NCBI RefSeq assembly: GCF_011046555.1
Contig: NZ_CP049246.1
Coordinates: 3,224,001-3,288,000, forward strand
Source of the DNA: Sphingobacterium lactis
GTDB taxonomy: Bacteria; Bacteroidota; Bacteroidia; Sphingobacteriales; Sphingobacteriaceae
DNA length: 64,000 nt
Reading direction: 5' to 3'
Position numbers and translations under genes: made by a program
Notes under the pieces: generated by a model
Told to the model about the DNA's origin: nothing
The model's database searches: none
The model's input: only the letters and a program-made list of their open reading frames with translations
Part shown: piece by piece, positions 1 to 9,340 of the stretch
Position numbering within the stretch: the first letter of the stretch is position 1
How the letters are laid out: every line of letters begins with the position of its first letter

Positions 1-159
1 CGATGTGCCAAGATAATTGATATCATAGGTCAGCGCAGTGGTATCGGTTTGTGAAAAATTCAAGTACCGCTGGTTCAGATCAAAAGTCGTGATGTCCTGA
101 TTTTCCTTACAGCTCGTGAAGAGTGCCAACAGAAGGCATATATAGAATGAATTTCGCAT
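1..159 (-). CDS. Partial lipoprotein downstream of SusD, DUF4843-like
   Basis: Only the first 53 codons are in the window; the gene runs off the left edge. The ATG at 157-159 opens a short hydrophobic signal ending in LFTSC, a good lipobox with the lipid-anchored Cys at residue 17, followed by acidic and polar sequence containing RYLNFSQTDTT. Small lipoproteins of the DUF4843 type commonly follow SusC/SusD in Sphingobacteriaceae, and the visible start fits, but so little is seen that the family is a guess. It lies 4 bases after the susD stop on the same strand and is almost certainly co-transcribed. Likely a surface or periplasm-facing accessory of the uptake complex. Confidence 0.6.
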   Translation of the reverse strand, partial: MRNSFYICLLLALFTSCKENQDITTFDLNQRYLNFSQTDTTALTYDINYLGTS

Positions 160-163
160 GGTC

Positions 164-1594
164 TTATCGATTATAAATTTGTTCATTTCTAGGAATAGGC
201 AATTTGAAAATATCCAGACTTGGCGGAACGACCTTTCCTATCTTATAAATTTCATGGAATCTCCGTTTGTAATGCGAGAATAGAAATCCTTCGCCAATGT
301 ATTCCCTACGGATTTCATCCATGAATGCATTTGCAATTTCCCGTGGACTTTCCAATTCCAAAGCGCCCATTTCTCTGCGGAGTCTGACTTCATTCAAGAG
401 TTCCAGGGCTTCGGTCGGGTTCGACTGGAGCTTGGACTCCATCGCGATGAAATACATCTCAGGCAGCGCGATCAATTGGATCTCAAAGACGTTGTAGTTT
501 TGATTTTCTACATCGCTCTGTGCAACTTTAAACTTGGAGAAAGTATCGGAGTATTCATCGATACCCCAATTGATGCGGATATCGTATTCATCACCTGTAC
601 CGTTGTAGTATAATGGATAAAGGAAGTTATCCAACTGCATGACATAGTCGTAACTTAGAAAGTTCCTGTTGTATTTGCTCAAGGCATCGTTATCATATAC
701 CGCAAAGATGTTCTCACTGGAGAAGCGGTAATCAGGAGTCGATTCCCAGAACGTATAGGGATCCACAAACTTTACCGCCTTGGTTTCATTGAGTTCCTTG
801 ATTACCTCCATGGCTCGATCATAAGCCTTGTTATTATCACCTTCCCACTGCGATTTACGTGCTAGCAGGGCTTTTACAGCGTAGTAATTCATACGGATAC
901 CACGTCTGTCAAACAACGCGTAGTATTCACCAAGAGGCGAATCTTCCTTGCTTCCGGCGCGCCCTACCACTTGGATGGGATCCTCTTTCAATAGGGAAAG
1001 TGCCTTTTGCAGATCTTCTTCAATAAACGCTAAGGCCTCTTTAGCCGTGCTGAACTTCTGTGCTTCCTTTCCCGCTGTTCTGTATACGGGAATAGCTGTT
1101 TTATCCAGCCCCTCCTGCTTGATCACGGGACCAAAAAGTTTGAGGACTTCCAAATGGAGGAATGCACGCAGGCCATAAGCCTCGCCGGCAATGATATTGT
1201 AATTTGCCTGATTCTCCAGGGTTGGCAGGTTCTTGATAATAAGATTTGTCTGGTGGATGGCATTGTACAAACCGGACCACAGGGCATTGATATCCTGCTC
1301 AACACCGATAACGGAATAATTGAAATTATCGATCGCTCGGGCATTGACATCATTTCCGGACAATTGCCAATAGCCTACCAATTTATCCATCAGTCCATAT
1401 TTCAATTCTTCGCCGTACAATGTAGACTCCGTCAGATCTTTATATACCGCATTCAGGGCTTTGGTAAACCCATTTTCAGTTTTGAAGATTTCTTCTTCGT
1501 AGGTATTCTCATCAGGGCGAACATCCAAGAATTTATTACAGCCAGCACATAGCAACAACAACAGTACCGGGATGATTATCGTGATTTTTTTCAT
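164..1594 (-). CDS. SusD/RagB-family outer-membrane lipoprotein
   Basis: A 476-residue nutrient-binding lipoprotein that caps a SusC-type TonB-dependent channel at the cell surface. I start it at the ATG at 1592-1594 because that gives a signal peptide MKKITIIIPVLLLLLCAGC with lipobox Cys19; the open frame continues upstream into the susC coding region, where it looks like read-through. After the lipid anchor comes NKFLDVRPDENTYEEE, the usual SusD opening, and a helical body with TPR-like segments. The C-terminal part contains the RREYIGEG-type stretch typical of the family. Start lies 10 bases after the susC stop. The substrate cannot be read from sequence; no polysaccharide-degrading enzyme is visible next to it, so peptide or glycan uptake are both possible. 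Confidence 0.93.
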   Translation of the reverse strand: MKKITIIIPVLLLLLCAGCNKFLDVRPDENTYEEEIFKTENGFTKALNAVYKDLTESTLYGEELKYGLMDKLVGYWQLSGNDVNARAIDNFNYSVIGVEQDINALWSGLYNAIHQTNLIIKNLPTLENQANYNIIAGEAYGLRAFLHLEVLKLFGPVIKQEGLDKTAIPVYRTAGKEAQKFSTAKEALAFIEEDLQKALSLLKEDPIQVVGRAGSKEDSPLGEYYALFDRRGIRMNYYAVKALLARKSQWEGDNNKAYDRAMEVIKELNETKAVKFVDPYTFWESTPDYRFSSENIFAVYDNDALSKYNRNFLSYDYVMQLDNFLYPLYYNGTGDEYDIRINWGIDEYSDTFSKFKVAQSDVENQNYNVFEIQLIALPEMYFIAMESKLQSNPTEALELLNEVRLRREMGALELESPREIANAFMDEIRREYIGEGFLFSHYKRRFHEIYKIGKVVPPSLDIFKLPIPRNEQIYNR

Positions 1595-1604
1595 TTCTTT
1601 AGGT

Positions 1605-4600
1605 TTAATAGACAACGGAAATTCCAAAGTTGAAGGTTCGCGCGTATGGATAATCTGTACCTCTTTCCATGCGAATGGTGCTGAATCGGAACAGATCATT
1701 CATGGAGAAATTCAGGCGAGCGCGCTGCAGCTTTAACTTGGATACGAAATCCTGATTCACTTCATAATTTAAATTCAGGGCCGCTAACCTGAAGGTATTT
1801 TCCTTCTGGATAAAGCGGCTGCTCAATTGCGTCAGGCGCTGATCGTCAATCGCCTTGAACATCGCTTCATCCCCCGGCTGCTTCCAACGGTCTGTCAGGA
1901 CCCTGCGATCCGCATTGAACGCCGGATTGCTGTTCTCGACCTTATCGATCAACGTTTGGTTGTATTGGTTCTGACCCAATACATAATGCATCTGCGCCTG
2001 TAGGGAAAGTCCTTTGTAATTGATAATCGTTCCAATCATACCTTCCAGTTTCGGATCTGTATTTGCCAGCACCTGAATCTCACTGGTAGACCAATCGTAA
2101 GTAACCTGTCCATTTCTGGTCATGTACAATTCCCGTCCCGACATCGGGTCGATACCCAGGGAAACCATACCCTTGATGTTGTTCAGCGATTGTCCTTCTT
2201 CATAATAAGGGGTCTGTGGAATATACCCGAAACCGTAATCGTTATTGTTCTGATCGTTCAGTTTTTTCAATGCATCGGACACTTTGGTCAGCTTATTGAA
2301 ATTGCGTACGCCACTGGCATTGATATACCAAGAAAAGCCACTGTTTGGATTGGAATAGGCTTGTACATTCACATACCCTTCATAACCTGTATTATGTACT
2401 TCCCCCAAGTTTTCAAAGTAAGAATCCTGTTCCAGACCAACGGATGGAGCAATGGTAATTTCCGATACCATATCCGTTGTTTTCTTGTTGTAATGATTAA
2501 AGCGGAAGTTCAATCTGTCACCCCACAAGGTACCTTCCACCCCCAAACTCAAAGAATAGATTTTTGGCCACTTCAGGAAGGCATTTCCTTCGGATAAATA
2601 ATTAATCCCCGGCAATTTGAAATACAGACCTGCTGTTCTTGTTTCATAAGCAGTCGCCGTCATGCGTGGGCTGAATGAATCCGCACCGCTCAGTCCGTAG
2701 TTACCAAAAACACGAAGCATGCTGACCACGGAATTCTCCAGGAATTTCTCTTTATGTAGATTGTATGCAGCACCCGCACTCCAGAATCCGGTATAGCGGT
2801 TTTCGCGTCCAAAGGTGGATGAACCATCCACACGGTAATTCCCCTCAAGGACCAATCGATCATCGTAAATATAGGTTCCGGACAATAGCGCTCCGAATAG
2901 CCTATTTACTGTAGATGCATATGATGGACGGGTATCAGCAGCGTATTTGTTCGCCATATTCGGTGTGATGATCTCATCATCCACAAATCCTGTGGCAATG
3001 TAGGAGGTGGATGATCCACTGATCGCTTTGACTTCGGTATTCCCCAATAGATTGATGACATGCTTGCCAAAGGTTTTCCCATAATTCAACCGCAATGCAC
3101 CAAAATATTCCATGGCATCTCCACTGGAGAAAGTATACCGTCCTTTGTTCTCAATCAAAGGAGTGGTATAAAAGGAACTGTGGCGCGGAGAAAGGAAGCT
3201 CTCCCCTTTTTCAAAGGTCTTTGAAATTACCCCGGTTGCATTGATTCGGAATGTAGGCGTAATAAACACTTCAACATTCAGGTTGTTGCTGATATTGGTG
3301 GTATTCGCATAATCCTTGAATGGAAGGCTGGCATCGAACAGTGGGTTGTAGCGTAGGTAATTGTTATCATTCAATTCTGTAGCAAAATCCTCGTTGTACA
3401 CGCGGATTAGATTCCCACTCGCGTCATGAATTCTGAAATAAGGGTTCATCCCCGCATAGGTCGACAGACTACCATAAGGAGAACCGTTCGCGCGGGAATT
3501 GATCAGATTGGCTACGTTTCTGAAAGTAATTTTATCTGCCAGACGATAGAAGAGCGTGAAACCGGCACCGGCACGGGTTCTTCCCGATTCTTTTATTGCC
3601 CCTTTGGTATCACCGTAATTTCCATCGATACTGTAGCGGACCTGCTCGTTTCCACCTTCCACACGCAGGGCATGGGTAAACGAGGTGGTCGTCTGTACGG
3701 GCTGATACAACCAGTCCGTATTCACACCGGATGCAACATCCAGGTATTTTTCGGAATAGAATTTACGCAACTTTTCCTGCTCCGGAATATAACTTGCATT
3801 ATAGACGCCGGCTAAAAGTTCGTATTCCAACTTCTCTGCGGCATTCATTAAGTTATAATCGGAAAGATCAACAACCGTAGTGGAAGGCTGCAAGGAATAC
3901 GATATGGTGAACTTCCCTTGTTTGGGAAGGCGCGTTTCGATGACGAGGACCCCATTCGCACCGCGGGAACCGTATAAGGCCGTAGCGGCAGCATCCTTCA
4001 ATAAAGTGATGGATTCGATACGGTTCACGTCCAAATCATACAGCCTTTGTAGATCGACTTGAAAACCATCCATCAGGATCAAAGGAGAGTTCAAGGCATA
4101 CTTTGCGCGGACATCCACATCGGATCCTGAAACCATATTCTGTCCGCGGACCTTGATGTCCGGCAGCACATTGGGATTGGACCCTTGGTTGTTGTTCTCT
4201 GCAATCTTAAAGGCTGGATCAATGGTCTGAATAATGGAGAATATATTTCTGTTGTTGTATTTTTCCAAATCCTTGCGGGTTATGGTTGTAGACGCACCGG
4301 TGAAAGATTCCTTTTTACGGGAACCATAACCTGTGACTACGGTTTCCTCGATCCGATTCTCGATCCGACGCAGCTGCAAATTCAGGTGGTTCTTACCGAA
4401 CAACATTTCTGAACGCGGTTCGAATCCGATCATGGTCACTTGGATTTCACTATCCGGGAAAACCTCCAGGGAATAAGATCCATCCTCCGCCGTTACGCTG
4501 GCGAGGTTATTGGAGCGTTTTACACGGATAGTCGCTCCTTCCAAGGGCTTTCCCTCGTCATCCGTAATATTACCGACCAAGGTATAGCGAGATTGCTGTT

Positions 4601-4991
4601 GCCTGTCAGAGGTTCGCTGTGCCGGTGTGCGGCGACCTGCCTTCGGACGGATCAGGATGGTTTTGTCCGATAGGATAAGGTCAAATTCCTGACTCTCGGA
4701 AATCTTCTTCAGCACATCCTCAAGGGGTGCATTCTGCAGGTTGATGGTCACAGGCTTAGCCTTTTTGATCAAATCCATATCCCACAGGTAATCATAGCCC
4801 GTCTGCTTTTTGATCTTTTCGATGACCTGTTGCAAAGGTGTACCATTTTCACGGACAGTTAGCGTCTGAGCCGATAGGGACATGCTGCACATCATCACAA
4901 AACACAAGATTAGCACGTGTTTGACGGAAAATTTAAGCAAAAGCCTCCCTATGGAACAAAAACCTGTCCCACTGATGCGTTCTAAATTCAT
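1605..4991 (-). CDS. SusC/RagA-family TonB-dependent transporter with STN domain
   Basis: An 1128-residue outer-membrane channel. Visible parts in order: signal peptide to about residue 41 (ending SLSAQ), an STN (secretin/TonB short N-terminal) domain at about 43-116, a carboxypeptidase-regulatory-like beta-sandwich at about 137-215, a plug domain with the family signature LLKDAAATALYGSRGANGV near 330-350, and a 22-strand beta-barrel ending in an aromatic-rich NFGISVVY. STN-bearing transporters signal through a FecR-type anti-sigma factor in the inner membrane to an ECF sigma factor; exactly those two genes lie immediately upstream in the same direction. The gene starts 11 bases after the anti-sigma stop, so the three probably form one regulated locus. 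Confidence 0.95.
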   Translation of the reverse strand: MNLERISGTGFCSIGRLLLKFSVKHVLILCFVMMCSMSLSAQTLTVRENGTPLQQVIEKIKKQTGYDYLWDMDLIKKAKPVTINLQNAPLEDVLKKISESQEFDLILSDKTILIRPKAGRRTPAQRTSDRQQQSRYTLVGNITDDEGKPLEGATIRVKRSNNLASVTAEDGSYSLEVFPDSEIQVTMIGFEPRSEMLFGKNHLNLQLRRIENRIEETVVTGYGSRKKESFTGASTTITRKDLEKYNNRNIFSIIQTIDPAFKIAENNNQGSNPNVLPDIKVRGQNMVSGSDVDVRAKYALNSPLILMDGFQVDLQRLYDLDVNRIESITLLKDAAATALYGSRGANGVLVIETRLPKQGKFTISYSLQPSTTVVDLSDYNLMNAAEKLEYELLAGVYNASYIPEQEKLRKFYSEKYLDVASGVNTDWLYQPVQTTTSFTHALRVEGGNEQVRYSIDGNYGDTKGAIKESGRTRAGAGFTLFYRLADKITFRNVANLINSRANGSPYGSLSTYAGMNPYFRIHDASGNLIRVYNEDFATELNDNNYLRYNPLFDASLPFKDYANTTNISNNLNVEVFITPTFRINATGVISKTFEKGESFLSPRHSSFYTTPLIENKGRYTFSSGDAMEYFGALRLNYGKTFGKHVINLLGNTEVKAISGSSTSYIATGFVDDEIITPNMANKYAADTRPSYASTVNRLFGALLSGTYIYDDRLVLEGNYRVDGSSTFGRENRYTGFWSAGAAYNLHKEKFLENSVVSMLRVFGNYGLSGADSFSPRMTATAYETRTAGLYFKLPGINYLSEGNAFLKWPKIYSLSLGVEGTLWGDRLNFRFNHYNKKTTDMVSEITIAPSVGLEQDSYFENLGEVHNTGYEGYVNVQAYSNPNSGFSWYINASGVRNFNKLTKVSDALKKLNDQNNNDYGFGYIPQTPYYEEGQSLNNIKGMVSLGIDPMSGRELYMTRNGQVTYDWSTSEIQVLANTDPKLEGMIGTIINYKGLSLQAQMHYVLGQNQYNQTLIDKVENSNPAFNADRRVLTDRWKQPGDEAMFKAIDDQRLTQLSSRFIQKENTFRLAALNLNYEVNQDFVSKLKLQRARLNFSMNDLFRFSTIRMERGTDYPYARTFNFGISVVY

Positions 4992-5002
4992 TTAAATAAT
5001 TT

Positions 5003-6121
5003 TTAAGGTTGTATGGTATCTATATAAATTCGGTTCTCTTCAATAGTGTAATTTATTTTCAAAACTTGACCGATCAAGTTCAATACTTGCTTTATACTTT
5101 TCTGTCTGGATATGCGCCCAAAGAGCCGCCTTTTCTTCAGCCCCTCCTCTATCGAAAAGGAAACATCATACCATTCGGATAATTTTGCACAGGTTTCTTC
5201 CAGGTTCATCGACGAGAAATCAAAGTAGCCATCTTTCCAATCGACAATTTGTTCTGGATTATCGAAACTAAAAACATTCCCATTAAAACCCTGTCCAGGT
5301 TGTAATTGGATCGGAAATTTCATCTTTTGCTTCTCCCCAAGTTCAGAAGAAAATTCGCCGATGGCGACGCGTCCTTCCAACAATGAGGTTACTGTACGTT
5401 TAGTTTTCGCATTGACATTAAACTTCGTTCCCAATACGGCGATGGTCTGCCCATTTGAGCGAACGTAGAATGGGCGTTTGCTATCCTTTTCAATTTCAAA
5501 ATATGCTTCCCCTTCCATACGTACTTCCCGTTGATCAGCAGCAAAAGCGATAGGATACCGGATTTCCGATTTTGAGTTTATCCAGATATGCGAACCATCC
5601 GCGAGCACCACATTGGCAGTTCCCGCTCCTTTGGTCCGAATGGTATTGTAAATCGGTGCATTGCCCGCTTGGTCGGTGATATAAATAATTTCACCCGATG
5701 TATTTTTACTGATCAAATAGCCATTCGCCTTCAGCGTATCTCCCTCCTTGATTTTGGACAATTCCACTTCGGAATTATCTTCCAATACAATAACGGCATT
5801 GGCTCCAGATGGTGGTAGGATATCCTGATCTACAGGAGTATCTTGTTTATCCAATTTATAAATGGTAAAAAATCCGACAAGTAATAGTATGGACGCAGCA
5901 GCGGTAAGATACCAGGTATTGAATCGCCTTACTTTCGGCTCCTCCAACTGTTTCAGGATCTTTTCATCCAATTTGGATACGACCTCGTCCACCTCTTCCT
6001 GTTTGGTTTTGGCGTTGGTTTCCTTCGTATAATAGTCAAACCAGGCATCGATCAGTTCATTTTCTGATGCTGAGGTCTGCCCGTGCAGATACCGGTTCCA
6101 TATGTCTTTATTTATTTTCAA
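5003..6121 (-). CDS. FecR-family anti-sigma factor
   Basis: A 372-residue single-pass inner-membrane regulator. Residues 1-66 are the cytoplasmic part that would hold the sigma factor; a hydrophobic span TAAASILLLVGFFTIYKL covers about 73-90; the periplasmic part contains a FecR domain at about 165-260 (with VVLADGSHIWINSKSEIRYP) and a DUF4974-like C-terminal domain at about 285-370, which in the family contacts the STN domain of the partner transporter. It sits between the ECF sigma gene (69 bases upstream) and susC. Expected role: transmit substrate binding at SusC to release or activate the sigma factor. Confidence 0.94.
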   Translation of the reverse strand: MKINKDIWNRYLHGQTSASENELIDAWFDYYTKETNAKTKQEEVDEVVSKLDEKILKQLEEPKVRRFNTWYLTAAASILLLVGFFTIYKLDKQDTPVDQDILPPSGANAVIVLEDNSEVELSKIKEGDTLKANGYLISKNTSGEIIYITDQAGNAPIYNTIRTKGAGTANVVLADGSHIWINSKSEIRYPIAFAADQREVRMEGEAYFEIEKDSKRPFYVRSNGQTIAVLGTKFNVNAKTKRTVTSLLEGRVAIGEFSSELGEKQKMKFPIQLQPGQGFNGNVFSFDNPEQIVDWKDGYFDFSSMNLEETCAKLSEWYDVSFSIEEGLKKRRLFGRISRQKSIKQVLNLIGQVLKINYTIEENRIYIDTIQP

Positions 6122-6190
6122 CTGGCTATTTTAATGAAGGCACAAAATTGGATTACTAATTAGAAGACGGCTAAGTCCGGAAATTGTCCC

Positions 6191-6757
6191 CTAAAAAAAG
6201 AAAATTGCTGAGAGCACCTTGATCTTCCCCTGTAAATCCTTGATTATTAAACTGTACTTATTTCGCACGGTTTTCTCTGAAAGGTGCAAAATATCCGCAA
6301 TTTCCTGGTTGCTGTATCCATCCATTCTCAATTTTAGGATTTCTTTTTCATTGGGATTGTATTTTTCGATCAAGCGGTTCAATTCGTTGAGGAACTGCTT
6401 CTCACGGATACTGTAATCGGTCTGCTCAAAGATATGTTCGCCAAAGAAGGCTAGGGAATCCAAATATTTCTTTTCATTCACCTGGTGGGCAATGAAATCA
6501 ACGATCCTATTTCGAAGCGATTTATAGATATATGATTTGAATAGGGTATTGATCTTAATTTCAGACCGATTCACCCAAAGTTTTGTGAACAGATCGTGAA
6601 TGATATCTTCAACCTCTTCAGCATCTAATTTGTTCAAGGCAAAATCAACAAGGGGTCGTTTATACCGATTATATAGCGTGACAAAGGCCTGTTCGTTATT
6701 TTGTATTACAAAATCGAATAATTCTTCATCTGAATATATAAGATAATTAGTCGGCAT
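6191..6757 (-). CDS. ECF-type RNA polymerase sigma factor
   Basis: A 188-residue sigma-70 family protein of the FecI-like Bacteroidota subgroup. Region 2 spans about residues 20-92 and includes DIIHDLFTKLWVNR, the core-binding and -10 recognition part. Region 4 spans about 125-178 with a helix-turn-helix YSNQEIADILHLSEKTVRNK that would read the -35 element. The protein ends in an unusual run of aromatic residues (IFFF). First gene of a minus-strand locus with anti-sigma, SusC and SusD, so it most likely drives this uptake locus. The 246 bases upstream (6758-7003) carry no gene I can support and presumably hold its promoter. Confidence 0.93.
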   Translation of the reverse strand: MPTNYLIYSDEELFDFVIQNNEQAFVTLYNRYKRPLVDFALNKLDAEEVEDIIHDLFTKLWVNRSEIKINTLFKSYIYKSLRNRIVDFIAHQVNEKKYLDSLAFFGEHIFEQTDYSIREKQFLNELNRLIEKYNPNEKEILKLRMDGYSNQEIADILHLSEKTVRNKYSLIIKDLQGKIKVLSAIFFF

Positions 6758-7003
6758 GTTATTGATTCATCTGCAAAATAGGAAACTTTATCGTAAGAAG
6801 TATTTTTGCATGAAACATTATCCCCTTTTAAAGTTATTCGCAAATAAAAAGAAAAAATGGATGATTTCAGCTATGGAATTGCAAAACCAATTGCTACAAT
6901 TAACTTTTCTTTGAAAATAGCATAGCCCTCTTGCTTTGGGGTTAATGGAAGAAGATAGCAGACCAAAAGTTAAGGATATAAGTTTATGACATCTGCACCG
7001 ATG

Positions 7004-7573
7004 CTAAGCAAGCAAGGCAGTTTTGAACTGCTGGACTAAGGGAAGTGTCCATGCTTGTGTGTTTGTATTTTCATAAATCACGGACTGCCCTGTGGTGTGT
7101 AATAGTTCTTGCTGCATATATATGGAATTGGCAATTAGTCGAACCTCATCAAAATGTATCGCATTATTTATTGCATTCGCTAGCCCTACGGTAAAGTTCA
7201 GTTCTCGTGTGTAATCATCCACAAAATGACCGCCTTTACTCCTTCTTGCATGTACACGCAATTCGCTTTCCTTTAGAGAAGAAAGCACAAAATAAAATAG
7301 ATGAATAGCAAATCCCGCATTTTTAAACTCCAAGAAGGAATCGATTTCATCTTCAAATAAAAAATTCGTTTCAATTAGAATGGATTTCTTTTTCGCCATG
7401 GCATCTGCTTTTAACTGACCAATGCGTTCATTGGCGATATAGGAATTGCCAGCTTGTTGCGCAATCAGATCTGGATTGATGATGACGGTATCCGCTGGTG
7501 TAAGATCTGCTGAAAAAGTACTCTTGCCAGCACCATTGCCACCAGCAAATACATAAAGGATAGGCTTTTTCAT
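7004..7573 (-). CDS. Zeta-toxin-like P-loop kinase
   Basis: A 189-residue P-loop protein. Walker A is AGGNGAGKST at residues 10-19, followed by the zeta-family signatures INPDLIAQ (31-38) and ILIETNF (65-71). The family of COG4185/zeta-like proteins phosphorylates small molecules; true zeta toxins phosphorylate UDP-N-acetylglucosamine. Many chromosomal relatives in Bacteroidota are uncharacterised. The start codon overlaps the stop of the small upstream gene (ATGA at 7571-7574), so the two are translationally coupled, the layout of an antitoxin-toxin pair. That it acts as a toxin is inference; a metabolic kinase role is possible. Confidence 0.78.
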   Translation of the reverse strand: MKKPILYVFAGGNGAGKSTFSADLTPADTVIINPDLIAQQAGNSYIANERIGQLKADAMAKKKSILIETNFLFEDEIDSFLEFKNAGFAIHLFYFVLSSLKESELRVHARRSKGGHFVDDYTRELNFTVGLANAINNAIHFDEVRLIANSIYMQQELLHTTGQSVIYENTNTQAWTLPLVQQFKTALLA

Positions 7574-7755
7574 CAGTTTAATTTTAGGGCATCCTCAATT
7601 TTTATGACAGTTTCCTCACCCTGCCAAATCCGAACCAATTCATTGATACTGCAACGTTTCGGATCGTAATAAAAATTCAATGTGCCGTTCTCAATCGTCT
7701 CTTGAAGAAGTTCCGCAGTTCTCTCCCTCAGTATTGCGTCAATAGATTTATCCAT
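7573..7755 (-). CDS. Small protein coupled to the zeta-like kinase
   Basis: A 60-residue acidic protein with no family I recognise. It begins with a likely helical stretch (MDKSIDAILRERTAELLQET) and ends in KIEDALKLN. Its stop overlaps the start of the zeta-like kinase by the ATGA arrangement, which strongly suggests a single transcript with coupled translation. By position and size it is a candidate antitoxin, but it shows no obvious resemblance to the epsilon antitoxin that pairs with classical zeta, and it has no recognisable DNA-binding motif. The rival reading is a regulatory subunit of the kinase. Confidence 0.6.
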   Translation of the reverse strand: MDKSIDAILRERTAELLQETIENGTLNFYYDPKRCSINELVRIWQGEETVIKIEDALKLN

Positions 7756-7865
7756 ATGCTTAAGTTATGGATTTAGGATTCAAACAACAACATTATGCCA
7801 TAAAATAAGCAGCTATTTTTTTAATTTTAAGCTATCAAAATCCACATTTTAGGAAGAAACGCTTT

Positions 7866-8444
7866 ATGGAGGCAGACCATTTACCAAATATTGAACTGAA
7901 GACCTCTGGACAGGTAGGTCGGGCATTCCTGAATTTAGGTTTAACGACTTACCATGAAGCTTGTAGGTTTATTCAGTATTTGCCATACAGAAGGCCAGTT
8001 GATCAAACTACACCTATCGCTATACTTCATGAGCATTGCGGCACCTGCAGTTCAAAACATGCTGTTCTGAAACTTTTAGCTGATGAACTTGCTGTAGAGG
8101 AAATACGGCTTTACATCGGGGTCTTTAAAATGGATGGGGTCAATACACCCAAAATAAAGGAAAGACTCCGTGAATATGGATTAGCATATCTACCTGAGGC
8201 GCATACCTACCTACGCTATATGGATAAAATTTTTGATTTTACAAATCCTAAATCTTCTCCGGAAGATTTTGAAAACGATCTGCTCGTTGAAAGGGAAATC
8301 CAACCCGGCGATATTTATAGGGAAAAAGTAAAATTCCATCAAGAATTTCTAAGCAACTGGTTAGCGACGAATCCAGATGGGGGCTACTCATTGGAAGAGC
8401 TCTGGACCATAAGAGAAAAATGCATTGCCGATCTTTCAAAGTAA
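7866..8444 (+). CDS. Uncharacterised protein with transglutaminase-like triad
   Basis: A 192-residue soluble protein with no signal peptide. I do not recognise the family with certainty. Residues 55-68 (HEHCGTCSSKHAVL) place a cysteine at the start of a helix, as in transglutaminase-like cysteine hydrolases, and a downstream His113 (PEAHTYL) and Asp124 (IFDFTN) occur in the right order for a Cys-His-Asp triad. This resemblance is read by eye only. It is transcribed alone, divergent from the zeta-like pair with about 110 bases between, and ends just before a strong terminator hairpin. Substrate and role unknown. Confidence 0.6.
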   Translation: MEADHLPNIELKTSGQVGRAFLNLGLTTYHEACRFIQYLPYRRPVDQTTPIAILHEHCGTCSSKHAVLKLLADELAVEEIRLYIGVFKMDGVNTPKIKERLREYGLAYLPEAHTYLRYMDKIFDFTNPKSSPEDFENDLLVEREIQPGDIYREKVKFHQEFLSNWLATNPDGGYSLEELWTIREKCIADLSK

Positions 8445-8472
8445 ATTTCACAGACGAACAGTTCACATGAAC

Positions 8473-8517
8473 AGAAAGAGCGAAGTTTTCACTTCGCCCT
8501 TTCTTCAGTTTTTTTCT
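8473..8517 (+). terminator. Intrinsic terminator
   Basis: Stem of AGAAAG then GCGAAGT, tetraloop TTTC, then ACTTCGC and CTTTCT (8473-8504), interrupted by one mismatch and followed by a T-rich run. It lies 28 bases past the stop of the plus-strand gene ending at 8444 and just before the stop of the minus-strand ferritin-like gene, so it may serve both directions, though only the plus side has the U-tract. Confidence 0.75.
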
Positions 8518-8519
8518 TT

Positions 8520-9074
8520 TTATTCTGCCTTTGAATTTAAATTGGTATCCGCAATGGATGTCAATTTTTCATCGCAGGCCTTTTCTTCATCGAGTGTTTT
8601 TAAGAGGATCTTCAACGCATCTTTATGTCCGAGAACTTTAGCAAACGCGGCCAAGGTGCCGTATGTAGCAATTTCATAATGTTCCACCTTTTGTGCTGCT
8701 GCAATAATGCCTGCATCGCGCACTGCTCCTGCCTCGGTTTCTTCAATAATGCCGTCCCCTTCTTCCAATAAACCCGCCATTGCATCACATTTTTCAGCCT
8801 TTGCCTTTTCTCCAATGGCTTCAAAAACTTGTTCCAGACGAGCAACATGCTCTTCCGTTTCCTTCAGATGTGAGGTAATTGCAGATTTCAGTTCTTTTGA
8901 GGTTGCATTTTTCTCCATTTTTGGCAAAGCCTTCACCAAAGCTTTCTCTGCCCAATAGATGTCTTTCAATCCATCCTCAAATAACTCCTGCAAATCTTTT
9001 GCAGCTCCAGATTTTGCAGCTACTTTGGTTCCCTTTGTCATTTCCTTAGTCGTTTCTTTTTTTGTGTTTTCCAT
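8520..9074 (-). CDS. YciE/YciF-type ferritin-like protein (DUF892)
   Basis: A 184-residue protein of the DUF892 family, four-helix-bundle ferritin-like proteins linked to general stress. I start at the ATG at 9072-9074; the frame is open further upstream but that part has no sign of coding. After a Lys/Thr/Ala-rich tail (residues 1-25), the family body begins with DLQELFEDGLKDIYWAEKAL, then SHLKETEEHVARLEQVFEAIG and QKVEHYEIATYGTLAAFA, in which the Glu and His residues would form the di-iron site. Stands alone on the minus strand. The Lys-rich tail could bind DNA, which is inference. Confidence 0.9.
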   Translation of the reverse strand: MENTKKETTKEMTKGTKVAAKSGAAKDLQELFEDGLKDIYWAEKALVKALPKMEKNATSKELKSAITSHLKETEEHVARLEQVFEAIGEKAKAEKCDAMAGLLEEGDGIIEETEAGAVRDAGIIAAAQKVEHYEIATYGTLAAFAKVLGHKDALKILLKTLDEEKACDEKLTSIADTNLNSKAE

Positions 9075-9266
9075 GATAATGCTTTTTAATTGAAGTTCAC
9101 CTACTGAACACCCAATAATCAACTTCGTTGGAAATTTCTTTTGATCATCTATCTTGCGCCAAATTTTCCTAACCAAGTGTCCTATTTCTGCACAATACTG
9201 GCCCAGAAATGAGAGCGACTATTAGCAAGTGGGCGATGGGAATAAAAAGCAATTGGTACAACCTAA

Positions 9267-9290
9267 AACAGAGACTAAAAAGTCTCTGTT
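9267..9290 (-). terminator. Probable intrinsic terminator
   Basis: Perfect 10-base inverted repeat AACAGAGACT / AGTCTCTGTT around a four-base loop. It lies about 50 bases past the stop of the minus-strand lipoprotein gene and upstream of the ferritin-like gene. On the minus strand a TTTTAGG run follows, a modest U-tract. Confidence 0.55.
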
Positions 9291-9340
9291 CTTTAGGCAT
9301 CCGCTGTTCTGCATGCCATGTGGATTATTTCATTGTTCCT

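Noticed and set aside
164-1699. Longer SusD start inside the SusC coding region
   Set aside because: The upstream extension would bury the signal peptide and lipobox behind 35 residues encoded in another gene, so the ATG at 1592-1594 is used instead.
8612-8848. Overlapping open frames within the ferritin-like gene
   Set aside because: Out-of-frame shadows of the DUF892 gene without independent support.
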